NCBI GenBank assembly: GCA_963738835.1
Contig: CAVTYH010000006.1
Coordinates: 620,001-684,000 of the forward strand
DNA: 64,000 nucleotides
Direction: 5' to 3'
Source: CAVTYH01 sp963738835
GTDB lineage: Bacteria; Planctomycetota; Planctomycetia; Pirellulales; JADZDJ01
In this document: piece after piece, positions 41,463 through 50,013 of the stretch
Layout: every line of letters starts with the position of its first letter
Position numbering within the stretch: position 1 is the stretch's first letter
Program-made: the position numbers and the translations under genes
The notes under the pieces: model-generated
What the model was told of the DNA's origin: nothing
Seen by the model: only the letters and a program-made list of their open reading frames with translations
Database searches by the model: none

Positions 41463-42322
41463 CGAGCGCCATAAACGCGAAATCGATTGCAGCCAAATCC
41501 ATAGCTCGAAAGGCATGATGCGACAAGGCCCGACTTAAACCGCAGTTCAAACGCGATGGTTTCCTCGACCTCCTTGAAGCGTGGGTCGTCGGGCGTGGAA
41601 TAGCTGATTGCAGAAACGTCACTTGGCTCCTGGCCCGACAAATAGCGCACGGCATTGAGCGCGTAGATGCCGATATCCATGAGGGAGCCGCCGCCGGCGA
41701 GTTTTCGATTGAGTCGCCATTGCGTGGGATCGCCAATGTTAAATCCCCCTTCGGCGGTTATTTGCTTGATAGTGCCGAGGGTGCGAGCGATTTCGATTGC
41801 CTTTTGTGTGAGCGGCTCGTAATGCAGCCGATAGGCGATCATCAGCTTGCGTTGCGCTGCGTTGCAGGCGTCGATCATCGCCTGGCAATCGGCGACGCTG
41901 TTGGCCATCGGTTTTTCACACAGCACGTGCTTTCCCAGCTTTGCGGCTCGGATTGTATATTCGGCATGCATGCCATTGGGAAGCACAATGTAAACGACGT
42001 CGACCGCCGGGTTGTCTTTGAGCGATTCGAAATTCTCGTAGTTGTAAATGTTTTTCTGGTCGATGCCGTATTTGTTTGCTTGATCGCGCACTTTGTCGGG
42101 ATGACCGCTCACCAGTGCCACGGGTCGAGCCAATTTGCATTTGGCAAAGGCGGGCAATAGTTGGCCCATGGAGAGCGTACCGATTCCCACCAACGCAAAT
42201 CCGACCGTTTTTTCTGGCAGAGTTTCCGCACGCACCAACCCAGCGCCAATCGCGGCTGCGGCCGCGGAGCTGGCCAAAAATTTGCGACGAGAAACGCTGG
42301 CGAAATCGGAATTCATGCTCAT
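41213..42322 (-). CDS. Tat-exported Gfo/Idh/MocA-family oxidoreductase (glucose-fructose oxidoreductase-like)
   Basis: An intact 369-residue protein. Tat signal SRRKFLASSAAAAAIGAGL, Rossmann motif FALVGIGTLSMGQLLP, VYIVLPNGMHAEYTIRAAK, the canonical HVLCEKPMANSV, and DIGIYALNAVRYLSGQEP with the catalytic Asp-Tyr region. This matches the periplasmic glucose-fructose oxidoreductase group, with tightly bound NADP. Its last 83 codons are duplicated at 14679-14924. A start at Met3 is also possible. Its substrate is probably a sugar released by the surrounding enzymes. Confidence 0.88.
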   Translation of the reverse strand: MSMNSDFASVSRRKFLASSAAAAAIGAGLVRAETLPEKTVGFALVGIGTLSMGQLLPAFAKCKLARPVALVSGHPDKVRDQANKYGIDQKNIYNYENFESLKDNPAVDVVYIVLPNGMHAEYTIRAAKLGKHVLCEKPMANSVADCQAMIDACNAAQRKLMIAYRLHYEPLTQKAIEIARTLGTIKQITAEGGFNIGDPTQWRLNRKLAGGGSLMDIGIYALNAVRYLSGQEPSDVSAISYSTPDDPRFKEVEETIAFELRFKSGLVASCLSSYGFGCNRFRVYGARGQLESEPYWSYQDNRLWRPRGRDREEVQVEPVNHFASEMDHFSECVLNDKAPLTTGEEGLKDLKVMMAAYESTQTGKAIQIR

Positions 42323-42415
42323 GCCCTCCGGAGATGTTGACGAATATATCAGTTACCCGAAGAAACTCCAAACGGGCGGCAATTGTTCGAGTAGCAACCG
42401 TCGAATTGTTTAGCG

Positions 42416-43095
42416 TCAGTGTATCTGCGCATCGCCGACGCTAACCGTGAATTCTCTCAAGGGTTCCTCGTCGGTAGTGAGAAATCGGGCGCAGTAATCG
42501 GTCGCGCCGCCGGCATTGATGAGTGCGAACCGCACTACGTTATCCCCCTTGTTCAATGTCAGCCGCTTTGAAACGGCGTCGTCGATGACGGTCTGCCGGT
42601 CGCCGTAATTACCGATGACTTCTTTGCCATTGACCCACCAAACCGACGAGGCGTTGCAGCCTATGGCGAGGCGCACCCCTTTCATTTGCGCGGGCAATTG
42701 ACGATGGTCACACCCCAGAACAGTACATTCGACGTCGGCTTGCCCAGGGCATGCGCGAAATGGTACGTGTTGACGTTGTAATCGTGCGTCGCCACGGCAT
42801 GCCACATGAGGTTTGAGCCGTCGACCGTCACTTTTTCGTCATCCTTGGGTAGCGAAGTCAACTGGCCCTCGAAGTGCTCATGCTTGACAGCGGCTTGAAC
42901 AGCGGGTTCCGTTAATTGCGGCATCGACAGGCGAATTGGTTCAAGAATCATCCAATTCTGAATGAAGCCATGAGCATCCGGCGAATAACTTTTGGTTGGA
43001 TCGGCGGATTTCGCCGGCAGTTGCGCGAAATCAAAAAGGGCGCATCCAAGTCCTGTGGCGAGAATTGCATTTACGAGTTTCATGCGCGTCTTCAT
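42416..43095 (-). pseudogene. Secreted accessory protein of unknown function, one frameshift
   Basis: About 226 residues from ATG 43095: a signal peptide (MKTRMKLVNAILATGLGCALF), then AHGFIQNWMILEPIRL, SNLMWHAVATHDYNVNTYHF, VWWVNGKEVIGNYGDRQTVI and LNKGDNVVRFALINAGGATD. The pattern of a modified jelly-roll (WxVNGKEV, LxxGxNxVR) is like beta-sandwich modules attached to planctomycete and Bacteroidota glycosidases. One frameshift near 42690. Found between an oxidoreductase and GH43; probable carbohydrate binding is inferred. Confidence 0.6.
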
Positions 43096-43167
43096 GGGTG
43101 TTTCATCACGATGCAAAGTGGCAATCAAACGAATTTCGAAACTTTTTTATGTCCGATGACGAACCGA

Positions 43168-44610
43168 TCATCGTGATTTGAGAATCCACCGCATTTTTTT
43201 GCTTTCCGGCTGGTAGCTCGCCAGATTGACGCTGCTGGCGCCGACGGCCGATAGCGCGAGCGACTGCTTCACCTTGCCGCCCAACTTGGGCATGATGCGG
43301 TGTGTGCCGTCAGTCAATTGATCAATCCGCCACAGTTGAGCCGCTTCCGAAGAGAACTGAGGCACCACGACAAGTTCACCATCCTCGGTCGCGGCCAGCG
43401 CGCGATCGGTTCCGGCCAGTGTGATCTTGAAATATGGCGATCCAGGATAGCCGTCGACATCGGCGACAGGCGCGATCGTCCATTTCTGCTGGGCCTGGAT
43501 CATATAGTTCCCAAGCCGAACGTCGATATTTCCTGTCGGCCAAGCCTGAGAGACCTGCCCGACATCCTGATTCGGTATCGGCGCCTCTCCTCCTCCGCGC
43601 GCTCCTGGCGGTCCGCCGCCGCGACGGCCGCGAGCACCGCCGACCGGTACACCTTGCACGGCCAGTTCCAAGGCGTTTCCACTCCGCAGACTTTCGATTT
43701 CAAATGATCCCCCTTTCGGGTTGTCACCCGCGACCGGCCAGCCATCCTTCCAAAGCAGCGGCCGGATATCAAGAACGCTAGCGCCGCCGTGATCGAGATC
43801 GGCTTCATAGTGACATGAGAACTTCTGAACGCCATCGCCTAAATCTAACAGTCCAAAATGCCCCGGCCCCACAACGCGATCGCCCGAGCCGACAAACAGT
43901 TTCCCGCCTCCTTGAAGCATGTCGACTCCCTCATCGTCCAAAAACGGACCGGTGACTTTCTTTGACCGGCCGACGCGGATGTTGTAGCCGGAGTCGGCCC
44001 CCCGACAACAACTGCCATGCGTGGCCAGCAAGTAATACCAGACATCGTGGTAGATCATTACCGAAGCTTCGCAGTTGATGGCGATATCGATCGGCTTGTC
44101 GTTGGGATCGACGCGCTGGCCGGTCTTGGGATCCAACTGCACCAGACGAATGTAGCCAAAATACGAACCATAGGTCAGCCAAAGCTTGCCGTCGGTGGGA
44201 TCGAGCAACACACCGGGATCGATGGCGTTACAATCCTCGACGCCGTCGGAGGAGGCGACCACGCCCCCTTCCTCCCATTTGTAATTGGGCGAATTCGGGT
44301 CGAGGGTTTTGCTCCAAATCATGTTGACCTCGGCTCTGGGTTGTGCGCCGACGTTCCTGGCAACATACATGTAGTAGTGGTCGCCGATGTGAACGACGTC
44401 CGGAGCCAGTCCGGTCCGCGACGGCGCTGTCCCGCGACGCCAGGTCCAGCCGTCGTCGGAAACCAGGCTCGAACCGCCGGTGCCATAGGTGTAGTACTTG
44501 CCATCACACTGGATGACGGTCGATGGATCATGGGTGCCGATCTGTCCATCGAGCGCAAATGCGGTCGAAACTAGCACGAGAAACGCCCATGGCGCCAAGC
44601 GGAGTTTCAT
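43168..44610 (-). CDS. Secreted GH43 arabinan/arabinoxylan hydrolase with Gly/Arg-rich insert
   Basis: 480 residues from ATG 44610, chosen because the signal peptide (MKLRLAPWAFLVLVSTAFA) follows directly. The GH43 propeller has THDPSTVIQCDGKYYTYGTG (Asp base), LAPDVVHIGDHYYMYV, AIDPGVLLDPTDGKLWLTYGS, NCEASVMIYHDVWYYLLATHGSC (Glu acid) and VVGPGHFGLL. This pattern is of the endo-arabinanase/arabinofuranosidase type. A ~25-residue stretch (GGARGRRGGGPPGARGGG) separates the propeller from a C-terminal trefoil-like module with QxW-type motifs. Intact, unlike the two other GH43 genes here. Confidence 0.85.
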   Translation of the reverse strand: MKLRLAPWAFLVLVSTAFALDGQIGTHDPSTVIQCDGKYYTYGTGGSSLVSDDGWTWRRGTAPSRTGLAPDVVHIGDHYYMYVARNVGAQPRAEVNMIWSKTLDPNSPNYKWEEGGVVASSDGVEDCNAIDPGVLLDPTDGKLWLTYGSYFGYIRLVQLDPKTGQRVDPNDKPIDIAINCEASVMIYHDVWYYLLATHGSCCRGADSGYNIRVGRSKKVTGPFLDDEGVDMLQGGGKLFVGSGDRVVGPGHFGLLDLGDGVQKFSCHYEADLDHGGASVLDIRPLLWKDGWPVAGDNPKGGSFEIESLRSGNALELAVQGVPVGGARGRRGGGPPGARGGGEAPIPNQDVGQVSQAWPTGNIDVRLGNYMIQAQQKWTIAPVADVDGYPGSPYFKITLAGTDRALAATEDGELVVVPQFSSEAAQLWRIDQLTDGTHRIMPKLGGKVKQSLALSAVGASSVNLASYQPESKKMRWILKSR

Positions 44611-44759
44611 AAAGTCTTTAGCGTTACAATGACGGAGTTTGTATCGTTGATCGATCCGAGTGTCGGGCAAGCTCTATGGAACTCAGGCGGAACTTCGCGA
44701 AGTATCGGAGATGCGGAGCATCCACTCACAGCGGAGGGGCGCCGCAAACAACACGCCGA

Positions 44760-45932
44760 TTACTTCGCAGCGCTGACTTTTTTTGCTTCTTCGATGACAG
44801 CCTCGAATGCAGGCTTGGGCCGATTACTACCATCAAACAATAGGGGTTTTCCATTGGCGCGCCATGAGACGGCGTCGTTTGCGCCCCAGAATGTAACGAG
44901 CTTGACCTGGTCCTTGTGCTTCAGAAACGCTCGGAATACTCCAGCATATGCATCGGCCAATCGTTTGTTGGCGTCATCCACTAATCCGCCCTTAGTAGCA
45001 TCATCATTGTTGGCGATGTCTGCGCCGGTACTTCTCTGGCCGCCTTGAGCGCTGTTAATGTCGAGCTCAGTAACGTGAATGGGCAGGCCCAAAGTCTCTA
45101 TCTCCGTTAGCGCTCGGTCCATGCTCTCAAAGCTGGCCGAAGAAACATTGAGGTGTGCTTGTGTGCCGATTGCCTTCACCGGGATGCCCTGCTGCTGCAA
45201 CGACTTGACCAACGTAATCAACTTGCGGCGCTTAACGGGATTCTCCAAGTTGTAGTCGTTGTAGCGAAGGACGGCATCGGGATCGGCTTCCTGCGCGTAT
45301 TCAAACGCCTTGGCAATGAAATCCGGCCCAATAATTTGCCGCCAGAGCGAATTTCGAAGCACCTCTTCGCCCGCACCATCAGCAAGCGCCTCGTTGACGA
45401 CATCCCACGTCTTGACCCTGCCCTTGTAATGGCCGACAACGGTGTGAATGTGACTGCGCATCCTCTCGAGTAACTCTTCGCGCGACGCCCGGGGGCCGCT
45501 AAAGCCGAAGCCACGTCGCCCGCTTGGATTTTGACCCTCAGCGGGGGGTGGATTGTTTCCTTGGAATACCCAGTCGGGCGTCTGGCTGTGCCACACCAGC
45601 GTGTGCCCGACAATGTACATACCGTTTTTCTCGCCGAACTCCACATATTGGTCGGCCGGCTCGAAGTTGTAACCGTCGTCTCCCGCGCGAGGATGAATGA
45701 GTTGCCATTTCATTACATTTTCGGGCGCAATGGCGTTAAACTGCTGCTTGATCAGCGCTACTGCGTTGACGTCCTGTTCGGTGAACTGCCTTGGATTCAG
45801 TGCCACGCCAATATTAAAACTGCTCTTGAAGGCGTCTTTGAGAGCGACATTCGTGTCAGCCGCATTGGCGACGGCGGCAGTAACCATTAGCGCCACTGTC
45901 AGCGAGGCTGAGTGTAGATTGAGGTTGCGCAT
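44760..45932 (-). CDS. Secreted GH10 endo-1,4-beta-xylanase with RG-rich loop
   Basis: 390 residues from ATG 45932, where the signal peptide starts (MRNLNLHSASLTVALMVTAAVANAAD). GH10 motifs are complete: IVGHTLVWHSQTPDWVFQ, acid/base Glu in WDVVNEAL, YNDYNLENPVKRRKL, nucleophile Glu in VTELDIN and VTFWGANDAVSW. Between DWVFQ and the REELLERMRSH helix it carries about 25 extra residues (NPPPAEGQNPSGRRGFGFSG) absent from the GH10 at 7661-8787. It hydrolyses the xylan backbone outside the cytoplasm. Intact. Confidence 0.9.
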   Translation of the reverse strand: MRNLNLHSASLTVALMVTAAVANAADTNVALKDAFKSSFNIGVALNPRQFTEQDVNAVALIKQQFNAIAPENVMKWQLIHPRAGDDGYNFEPADQYVEFGEKNGMYIVGHTLVWHSQTPDWVFQGNNPPPAEGQNPSGRRGFGFSGPRASREELLERMRSHIHTVVGHYKGRVKTWDVVNEALADGAGEEVLRNSLWRQIIGPDFIAKAFEYAQEADPDAVLRYNDYNLENPVKRRKLITLVKSLQQQGIPVKAIGTQAHLNVSSASFESMDRALTEIETLGLPIHVTELDINSAQGGQRSTGADIANNDDATKGGLVDDANKRLADAYAGVFRAFLKHKDQVKLVTFWGANDAVSWRANGKPLLFDGSNRPKPAFEAVIEEAKKVSAAK

Positions 45933-45980
45933 GTGAGACTTCCTGGGTAAAGCTGTTGCAGGTTCGCAAATGCTCATAGA

Positions 45981-46370
45981 TTAGTTCTCATCGATTACAT
46001 CCGGCGCGTAATTGTCATGGTTGCTGCGGATTGTGAAAATGACTTGAAAATTGGATTCCGCTTCATCTGTCTCAATCACTTCGTTCGGCCAATCAGCCGC
46101 AACGCCTAAACAGAGTTTAATTGATGTGTTTCGCGCAACCAGCTTGCCCAAAACAGTGAACTCCTCAATGCCCAATGGTGTTGCGCCGTTGCGCGGTCAT
46201 TCGGTAATCGTGAGGCGAACGAAGCGGCAAATCGTGGGCAGGTTTTCCTGGAACCCTGCGTATTCTATCGCCGCTTCTGATCCTCTGAAACGATCTGGCC
46301 AATGGCATTGGAATACGAGCCTTTCCGCCGCCCGAACTGGAGCCGGCATGCTGCAGCACTTGTCGCAAGG
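45981..46370 (-). pseudogene. C-terminal fragment, discoidin (F5/8 type C)-like
   Basis: The minus strand reads EYAGFQENLPTICRFVRLTI, then TE, a TGA where TGG is expected, PRNGATPLGIEEFTVLGK and a tail ending DVIDEN. RFVRLxITE and a final EFxVxG strand are typical of discoidin-type sugar-binding modules. The N-terminal part is absent. A remnant of a secreted hydrolase. Confidence 0.45.
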
Positions 46371-46514
46371 TTATATCGCGCAGTGCGACTGGGATTGGTC
46401 GCGATGCCCGCGGGAATGCATATCCTCGAAGTACATTTTGCCATTGTGGTCGTGCAGTAGGCTGGCAACAACGAAATCGTGCGGGCCTCTCCGCGCCAGT
46501 GTCGGAGTCGTCAT

Positions 46515-46990
46515 CTATGGCAAACTCACTTGATAGCCGTCCTTACGATTGGCAAGCTTCCAATGCACTTGGGCATCGACTGTGAAAGGAATCGTTTGCA
46601 CCGAGCCATCGCACATCACAAAATTACATCCGCTTGCGTGCGCGCTGCCGAAGTATTTGTCTCGGCCAAGGGGGTCCGACTCGATGTCTCTTGACGGGCG
46701 CGCATCCGAGCCGATTATGGGATTGCTAACCGGTGGTGTGTTTCCTCCAGAATCTCCGGCCCAGCGGCTGGTGTCCCAATCGTAGCCCTGATACATGCTC
46801 TGATCGTCAGCCTGACAATTGACGGCCATCGTGCCATCATAGCAATGTGGCTGCATTTGCTTCTCGCCTACGAGATAGGTTTTCGAAGTTCCATCTGGTA
46901 TCTGACGAATATTAACCAAGCTTCCGCCATAGATGACGCCGTTGGAAGCGGTGACGTGCCAAAGTCCATGATGTTTTGCACAAGTAATTT
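46515..46990 (-). pseudogene. DUF1559 (H-X9-DG) pilin-like protein, C-terminal remnant
   Basis: The 3' part is in one frame: VNIRQIPDGTSKTYLVGEKQ, QGYDWDTSRW, then HASGCNFVMCDGSVQTIPF, the H-X9-DG motif diagnostic of planctomycete DUF1559 proteins, which also carry a type IV pilin-like N-terminus. That N-terminus (with the GFTLVE cleavage site) is not found; upstream frames are broken after SNGVIYGGSLVNIRQ. Promoter-like site C lies 70 bp upstream of the remnant. Confidence 0.7.
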
Positions 46991-47058
46991 GAGTTTTTTG
47001 TAAACGCCCGCGATGTTTTCGGCTAGCAGCAAAATCGCCGCGGTTGGCGGCAAAATAA

Positions 47059-47101
47059 TACGTTTGCGTACAATGTACATTTCGGCATTCGTCCCTGTCA
47101 A
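47059..47101 (-). promoter_or_regulatory. Promoter-operator site C (TACG-N4-CGTA type)
   Basis: Read on the minus strand: TTGACA (47101-47096), 18-nt spacer, TACATT (47077-47072), one G, TACGCAAACGTA (47070-47059). Same dimensions as sites B and D. What it now precedes is only the DUF1559 remnant. Confidence 0.65.
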
Positions 47102-47281
47102 GTAATTAATCGCTGGGTTTCTTGACCGGCGATCCGTGGGCAGCAAATTGCCACGAACCGCCATGGCCAGGCAATTCAGGGGCGTTCAGCTGAGTGCCAT
47201 TTCTCGCAAAATCGCTCGAATCCAAATGAACTTTATGAGAGCACGCGTCGTACCTTCTCCCTTCTTGTCCCACTTCGCTTA

Positions 47282-47710
47282 CTAGACCGCGGCCCGCCGC
47301 TGGGCCAAATCGTCGGCGATTCTGCAGTTCATCTGCTTAGTGATCTGATCCATCAGCATGCTCACGGCACAGGCTGCCGACAAAACGCCCGGTATTAAGG
47401 TCAGCTTCAATAAAAAGCCGCGCTTACTCGGGTCCGATTGCGCTAGGTTAACCTGATAGCCAAAATGCGTCATCACCTGTGGTCTAGAAACATGCCCAGG
47501 CTAATGCCCCGTCTTGAGCCCAAAAAGACGTCGCAAACCACGAGTTCCTTGCTAAACCGGGCCACAAGGTACGAGGCGGCGACGATTCCTTTCACATTCC
47601 ACAGCTTGTTGGTTATCTGCAACAGTCCGTACACCCCTGCCGGCACGCTGGAACGACTCTCGTAGATGACGAGCTTGAAATAAGAAAGAAACTTATACCA
47701 CAGGCTCGAT
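47282..47710 (-). pseudogene. GPH-family symporter remnant with internal deletion
   Basis: Two pieces of a transporter very similar to that at 51907-53633: FLSYFKLVIYESRSSVPAGV, YGLLQITNKLWNVKGIVAAS, ARFSKELVV, and after a gap the C-terminus THFGYQVNLAQSDPSKRG... SMLMDQITKQMN... ADDLAQRRAAV. The piece from the 8th to the 10th membrane segments is missing. A decayed paralogue. Confidence 0.75.
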
Positions 47711-47820
47711 CTGTATCACCCGAAGGGTCCAACCTCCTTTAGGAGAGCCTGGTACAGAATTGAAAGTGAATTTGATTGACCCGATTCCCTGTCTCATTCA
47801 ACTGATGCCAAACAGGAATG

Positions 47821-48096
47821 CTAGTCAGCTTCCAATACTTCTTCCTGGACCCGCCACACTGGGACATTCAACAGCACAGCAATCGCGAGAATCCAACCGG
47901 AAGGTTCGGGAACGGGGAGGAGTTCATATATTTCGCCGATGCCAAGGCCCGCACTGCCCCGGACCGAGCCGCCCGTCAGGTTATCGGTCGGAGAGTTGCC
48001 GAACGAAACGAGGTACAGGTTTCCTTTGCTGTCCTCTGCGAATTGGACAGAGAATTCCAGATCGCGGTGTGCGGGATCGCCGCCAGAAATGAGCGA
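47821..48096 (-). pseudogene. C-terminal remnant of a PEP-CTERM protein
   Basis: An open minus-strand frame of 91 codons ends FAEDSKGNLYLVSFGNS, GSAGLGIGEIYELLPVPEPSG, then WILAIAVLLNVPVWRV, a hydrophobic segment and an end at TAG 47821. VPEP followed by a membrane helix and basic residue is the PEP-CTERM sorting signal, used with exosortase. The preceding blade-like sequence resembles a sugar-dehydrogenase-type propeller. A stop lies in frame at about 48097, so the N-terminus is lost. Confidence 0.6.
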
Positions 48097-48148
48097 ATCT
48101 CACTGCGCCCTAACTTCCTAAAGATTCGTCAAATTTGCACCGTTGAAG

Positions 48149-48637
48149 TCAGCGGGCAGCGTGTTGCGATCGAATTTTGACGCGGGCGGGCCGGCCTTTC
48201 ACGTCGACCAGCGGCGCGGAGAAAACTTGGTGAACACGCTGGAGAAACCGCTGATTCTGGTCGCACTCGCTGTCCGTCATGCATTCTCTCAGCGCAGCTC
48301 GCAGCGGCTCCGAGTCATTAAATGCACGTCGCTGTAAGCTGCGCCCGGCCGCCGTCAGAAAGGCACAACGCGCGCGGCGATCCCGGGCATGGGACCGGCG
48401 ACGTACTAGACCCCGCTGCTCTAGAAGTCTCAGAATCGCCGCTACGGTATTTGGGTCCGAGGCAGTCCGTTCCACAATCTTGACCTGCGTAATGCCAGGT
48501 TCGTGCGCCAAGACACGGAGGACCACGTACTGGTCGGCGGTGACGCCGTATTTGAGCATCCACACATTGACACGACGATGGAAGGCAAGATACGCCTTGC
48601 GCAGACACATCGCAAGCTCCTGACTTTCATGCACCAT
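48149..48637 (-). CDS. MarR-family transcriptional regulator
   Basis: An intact 162-residue winged-helix protein: LRKAYLAFHRRVNVWMLKYG dimerisation helix, TADQYVVLRVLAHEPGITQV, recognition helix SDPNTVAAILRLLEQRGLV and the wing RRRSHARDRRARCAFLTAAG. It is about 75 percent similar by eye to the broken paralogue at 23672-24163. MarR proteins usually repress a nearby gene and release DNA on binding a small aromatic molecule; ferulate released by CE1 esterases is a plausible but unproven ligand here. Could bind the TACG-N4-CGTA sites. Confidence 0.85.
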   Translation of the reverse strand: MVHESQELAMCLRKAYLAFHRRVNVWMLKYGVTADQYVVLRVLAHEPGITQVKIVERTASDPNTVAAILRLLEQRGLVRRRSHARDRRARCAFLTAAGRSLQRRAFNDSEPLRAALRECMTDSECDQNQRFLQRVHQVFSAPLVDVKGRPARVKIRSQHAAR

Positions 48638-48719
48638 AAGCCGCTCTGTAATTCAATTTTTGGAATTGCGAGTTTAAAGTATTTCAAGGATTGCGTGAAG
48701 CAACTACGGTGTTAAACGC

Positions 48720-49087
48720 ACGACGGACTTGCCGAAAACGGTACGTCGAAGATGCCTAAAAGCGTCGTACTGTTGCGCGGCTAGCCGGTGATCTCAGGCG
48801 GACGAGGCATGCCCGTTCTGTCGTGCCGGTAGGAATCTTCGACTGGTTGAGCATGCTGCCGTGGTATGGTGACGGTGTGGCAACGGCCCAAGAATGGGTC
48901 GACTCAAAGTACCCGCAGAATTCTCCGGTGTAAAGCGGCTTCGTGTCGTGGAGCCCTTATTCCCGGCTGGCCTCTCTTAGGCCACTTGCTGGGTGGCGGC
49001 CCGCCCGTAATGGTTCATAGGACGCGCGATAGCCAGACCTGTGGATCGCGGCAGTAAGGTGCACATCACGACTTCGAAGCAGCCAAA
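48720..49087. other. 370-bp gap with a possible coding remnant
   Basis: On the + strand an open frame of about 50 codons ends with FDWLSMLPWYGDGVATAQEW, VDSKYPQNSPV and a stop at 48931-48933. It looks protein-like, but I recognise no family and see no start. The remainder shows nothing. Confidence 0.25.
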
Positions 49088-49927
49088 TTACCGGCCAAGT
49101 AATGGCAGAACTTTCTCTGCATACCGCTTTCCGAGTTCTCGGTAACCCGGCGGACTGAAATGCAGATGATCTGGTCTGCTTGTGCACTCGCTGGAAGAGA
49201 TGACGTAGGAATTGGGAATAGTGTTCGGCAACTCTGCAATGATGGAATTCATGCTTTCGCAAGCGCCTTTTTGATCAGCGTTCACAAGTTCACCTGCAAG
49301 CAGAGGCACTTCCCCTGCATTGAGGTTCAAATCTTTGATCAGATTGTCGTAAATGCCCTTCACCTTCTTCGGCCAGCTCTTATCGTTCGTGTTTGACTCT
49401 CCCTGGTGCAGGAGTATTCCCTTGATAACGCCATCCTTTTGAGCCAGTCTTCCCATTTCGACAAGATGCTGATACGGATTTCCATCGTACGCCTTGATGA
49501 TATTGCTCATCCATAGAGGCGCCGTGGAAGCATACGTCTGAAAGCTGTCCTTCTCGAACAGCTCAATCTTGCAGCCGGCTACAGAAACGTTCACGACACC
49601 GACTCGGATATTCTTTGGAAGTTTCTCAATCAAAGTTCGGCCAAAATAATCGGCGGGGCAGAGACCGGTGGAGCTTCGGCACAATGGCGGAACAGCGGTG
49701 TACCATTTACCCTGTGTTCTGCCGAGTTTTGGAAAATCGACGCCGGCCAAAACCTGAAAGCGCTCGTCCACATTCTTATCTTGTTCTTCGATTCCCGGAA
49801 AACCCTCCATATTCGACTGGCCAAAGCACAAGAAAATGTAAAAATTGGGATCGGGCTCTGCGGCAAAGCCTCTCGACGTGAATGAAACGATTGCTGCCAG
49901 TAATGCCAACGCCAGTTTCAGTTTCAT
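49088..49927 (-). CDS. Secreted SASA-domain carbohydrate acetylesterase (CE6-like)
   Basis: 279 residues from ATG 49927, where the signal peptide starts (MKLKLALALLAAIVSFTSRGFAAE). The SASA/SGNH blocks are FLCFGQSNMEGFPG (catalytic Ser), GVVNVSVAGCKIELF, GILLHQGESNTNDKSW and SRPDHLHFSPPGYRELG (Asp/His). This matches the sialate O-acetylesterase/CE6 acetyl-xylan esterase group. Upstream ATG 50017 would bury the signal peptide. Intact. It sits next to a GH43 gene. Confidence 0.85.
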   Translation of the reverse strand: MKLKLALALLAAIVSFTSRGFAAEPDPNFYIFLCFGQSNMEGFPGIEEQDKNVDERFQVLAGVDFPKLGRTQGKWYTAVPPLCRSSTGLCPADYFGRTLIEKLPKNIRVGVVNVSVAGCKIELFEKDSFQTYASTAPLWMSNIIKAYDGNPYQHLVEMGRLAQKDGVIKGILLHQGESNTNDKSWPKKVKGIYDNLIKDLNLNAGEVPLLAGELVNADQKGACESMNSIIAELPNTIPNSYVISSSECTSRPDHLHFSPPGYRELGKRYAEKVLPLLGR

Positions 49928-50013
49928 AACAGTTTCCTCGAACGATAAATAACAGATTTGATTATCGACGCCGTCAGCAATGCAGCCGTCGGCTGATTTC
50001 GACCGGTATCGAC

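Noticed and set aside
39181..46370. In-frame TGA codons where Trp is expected (IS630 transposase at 40038 and discoidin remnant near 46200), hinting at TGA recoding
   Set aside because: Intact genes in the window use TGG for Trp and several end with TGA, and both cases are in otherwise broken genes. Ordinary mutation explains them.
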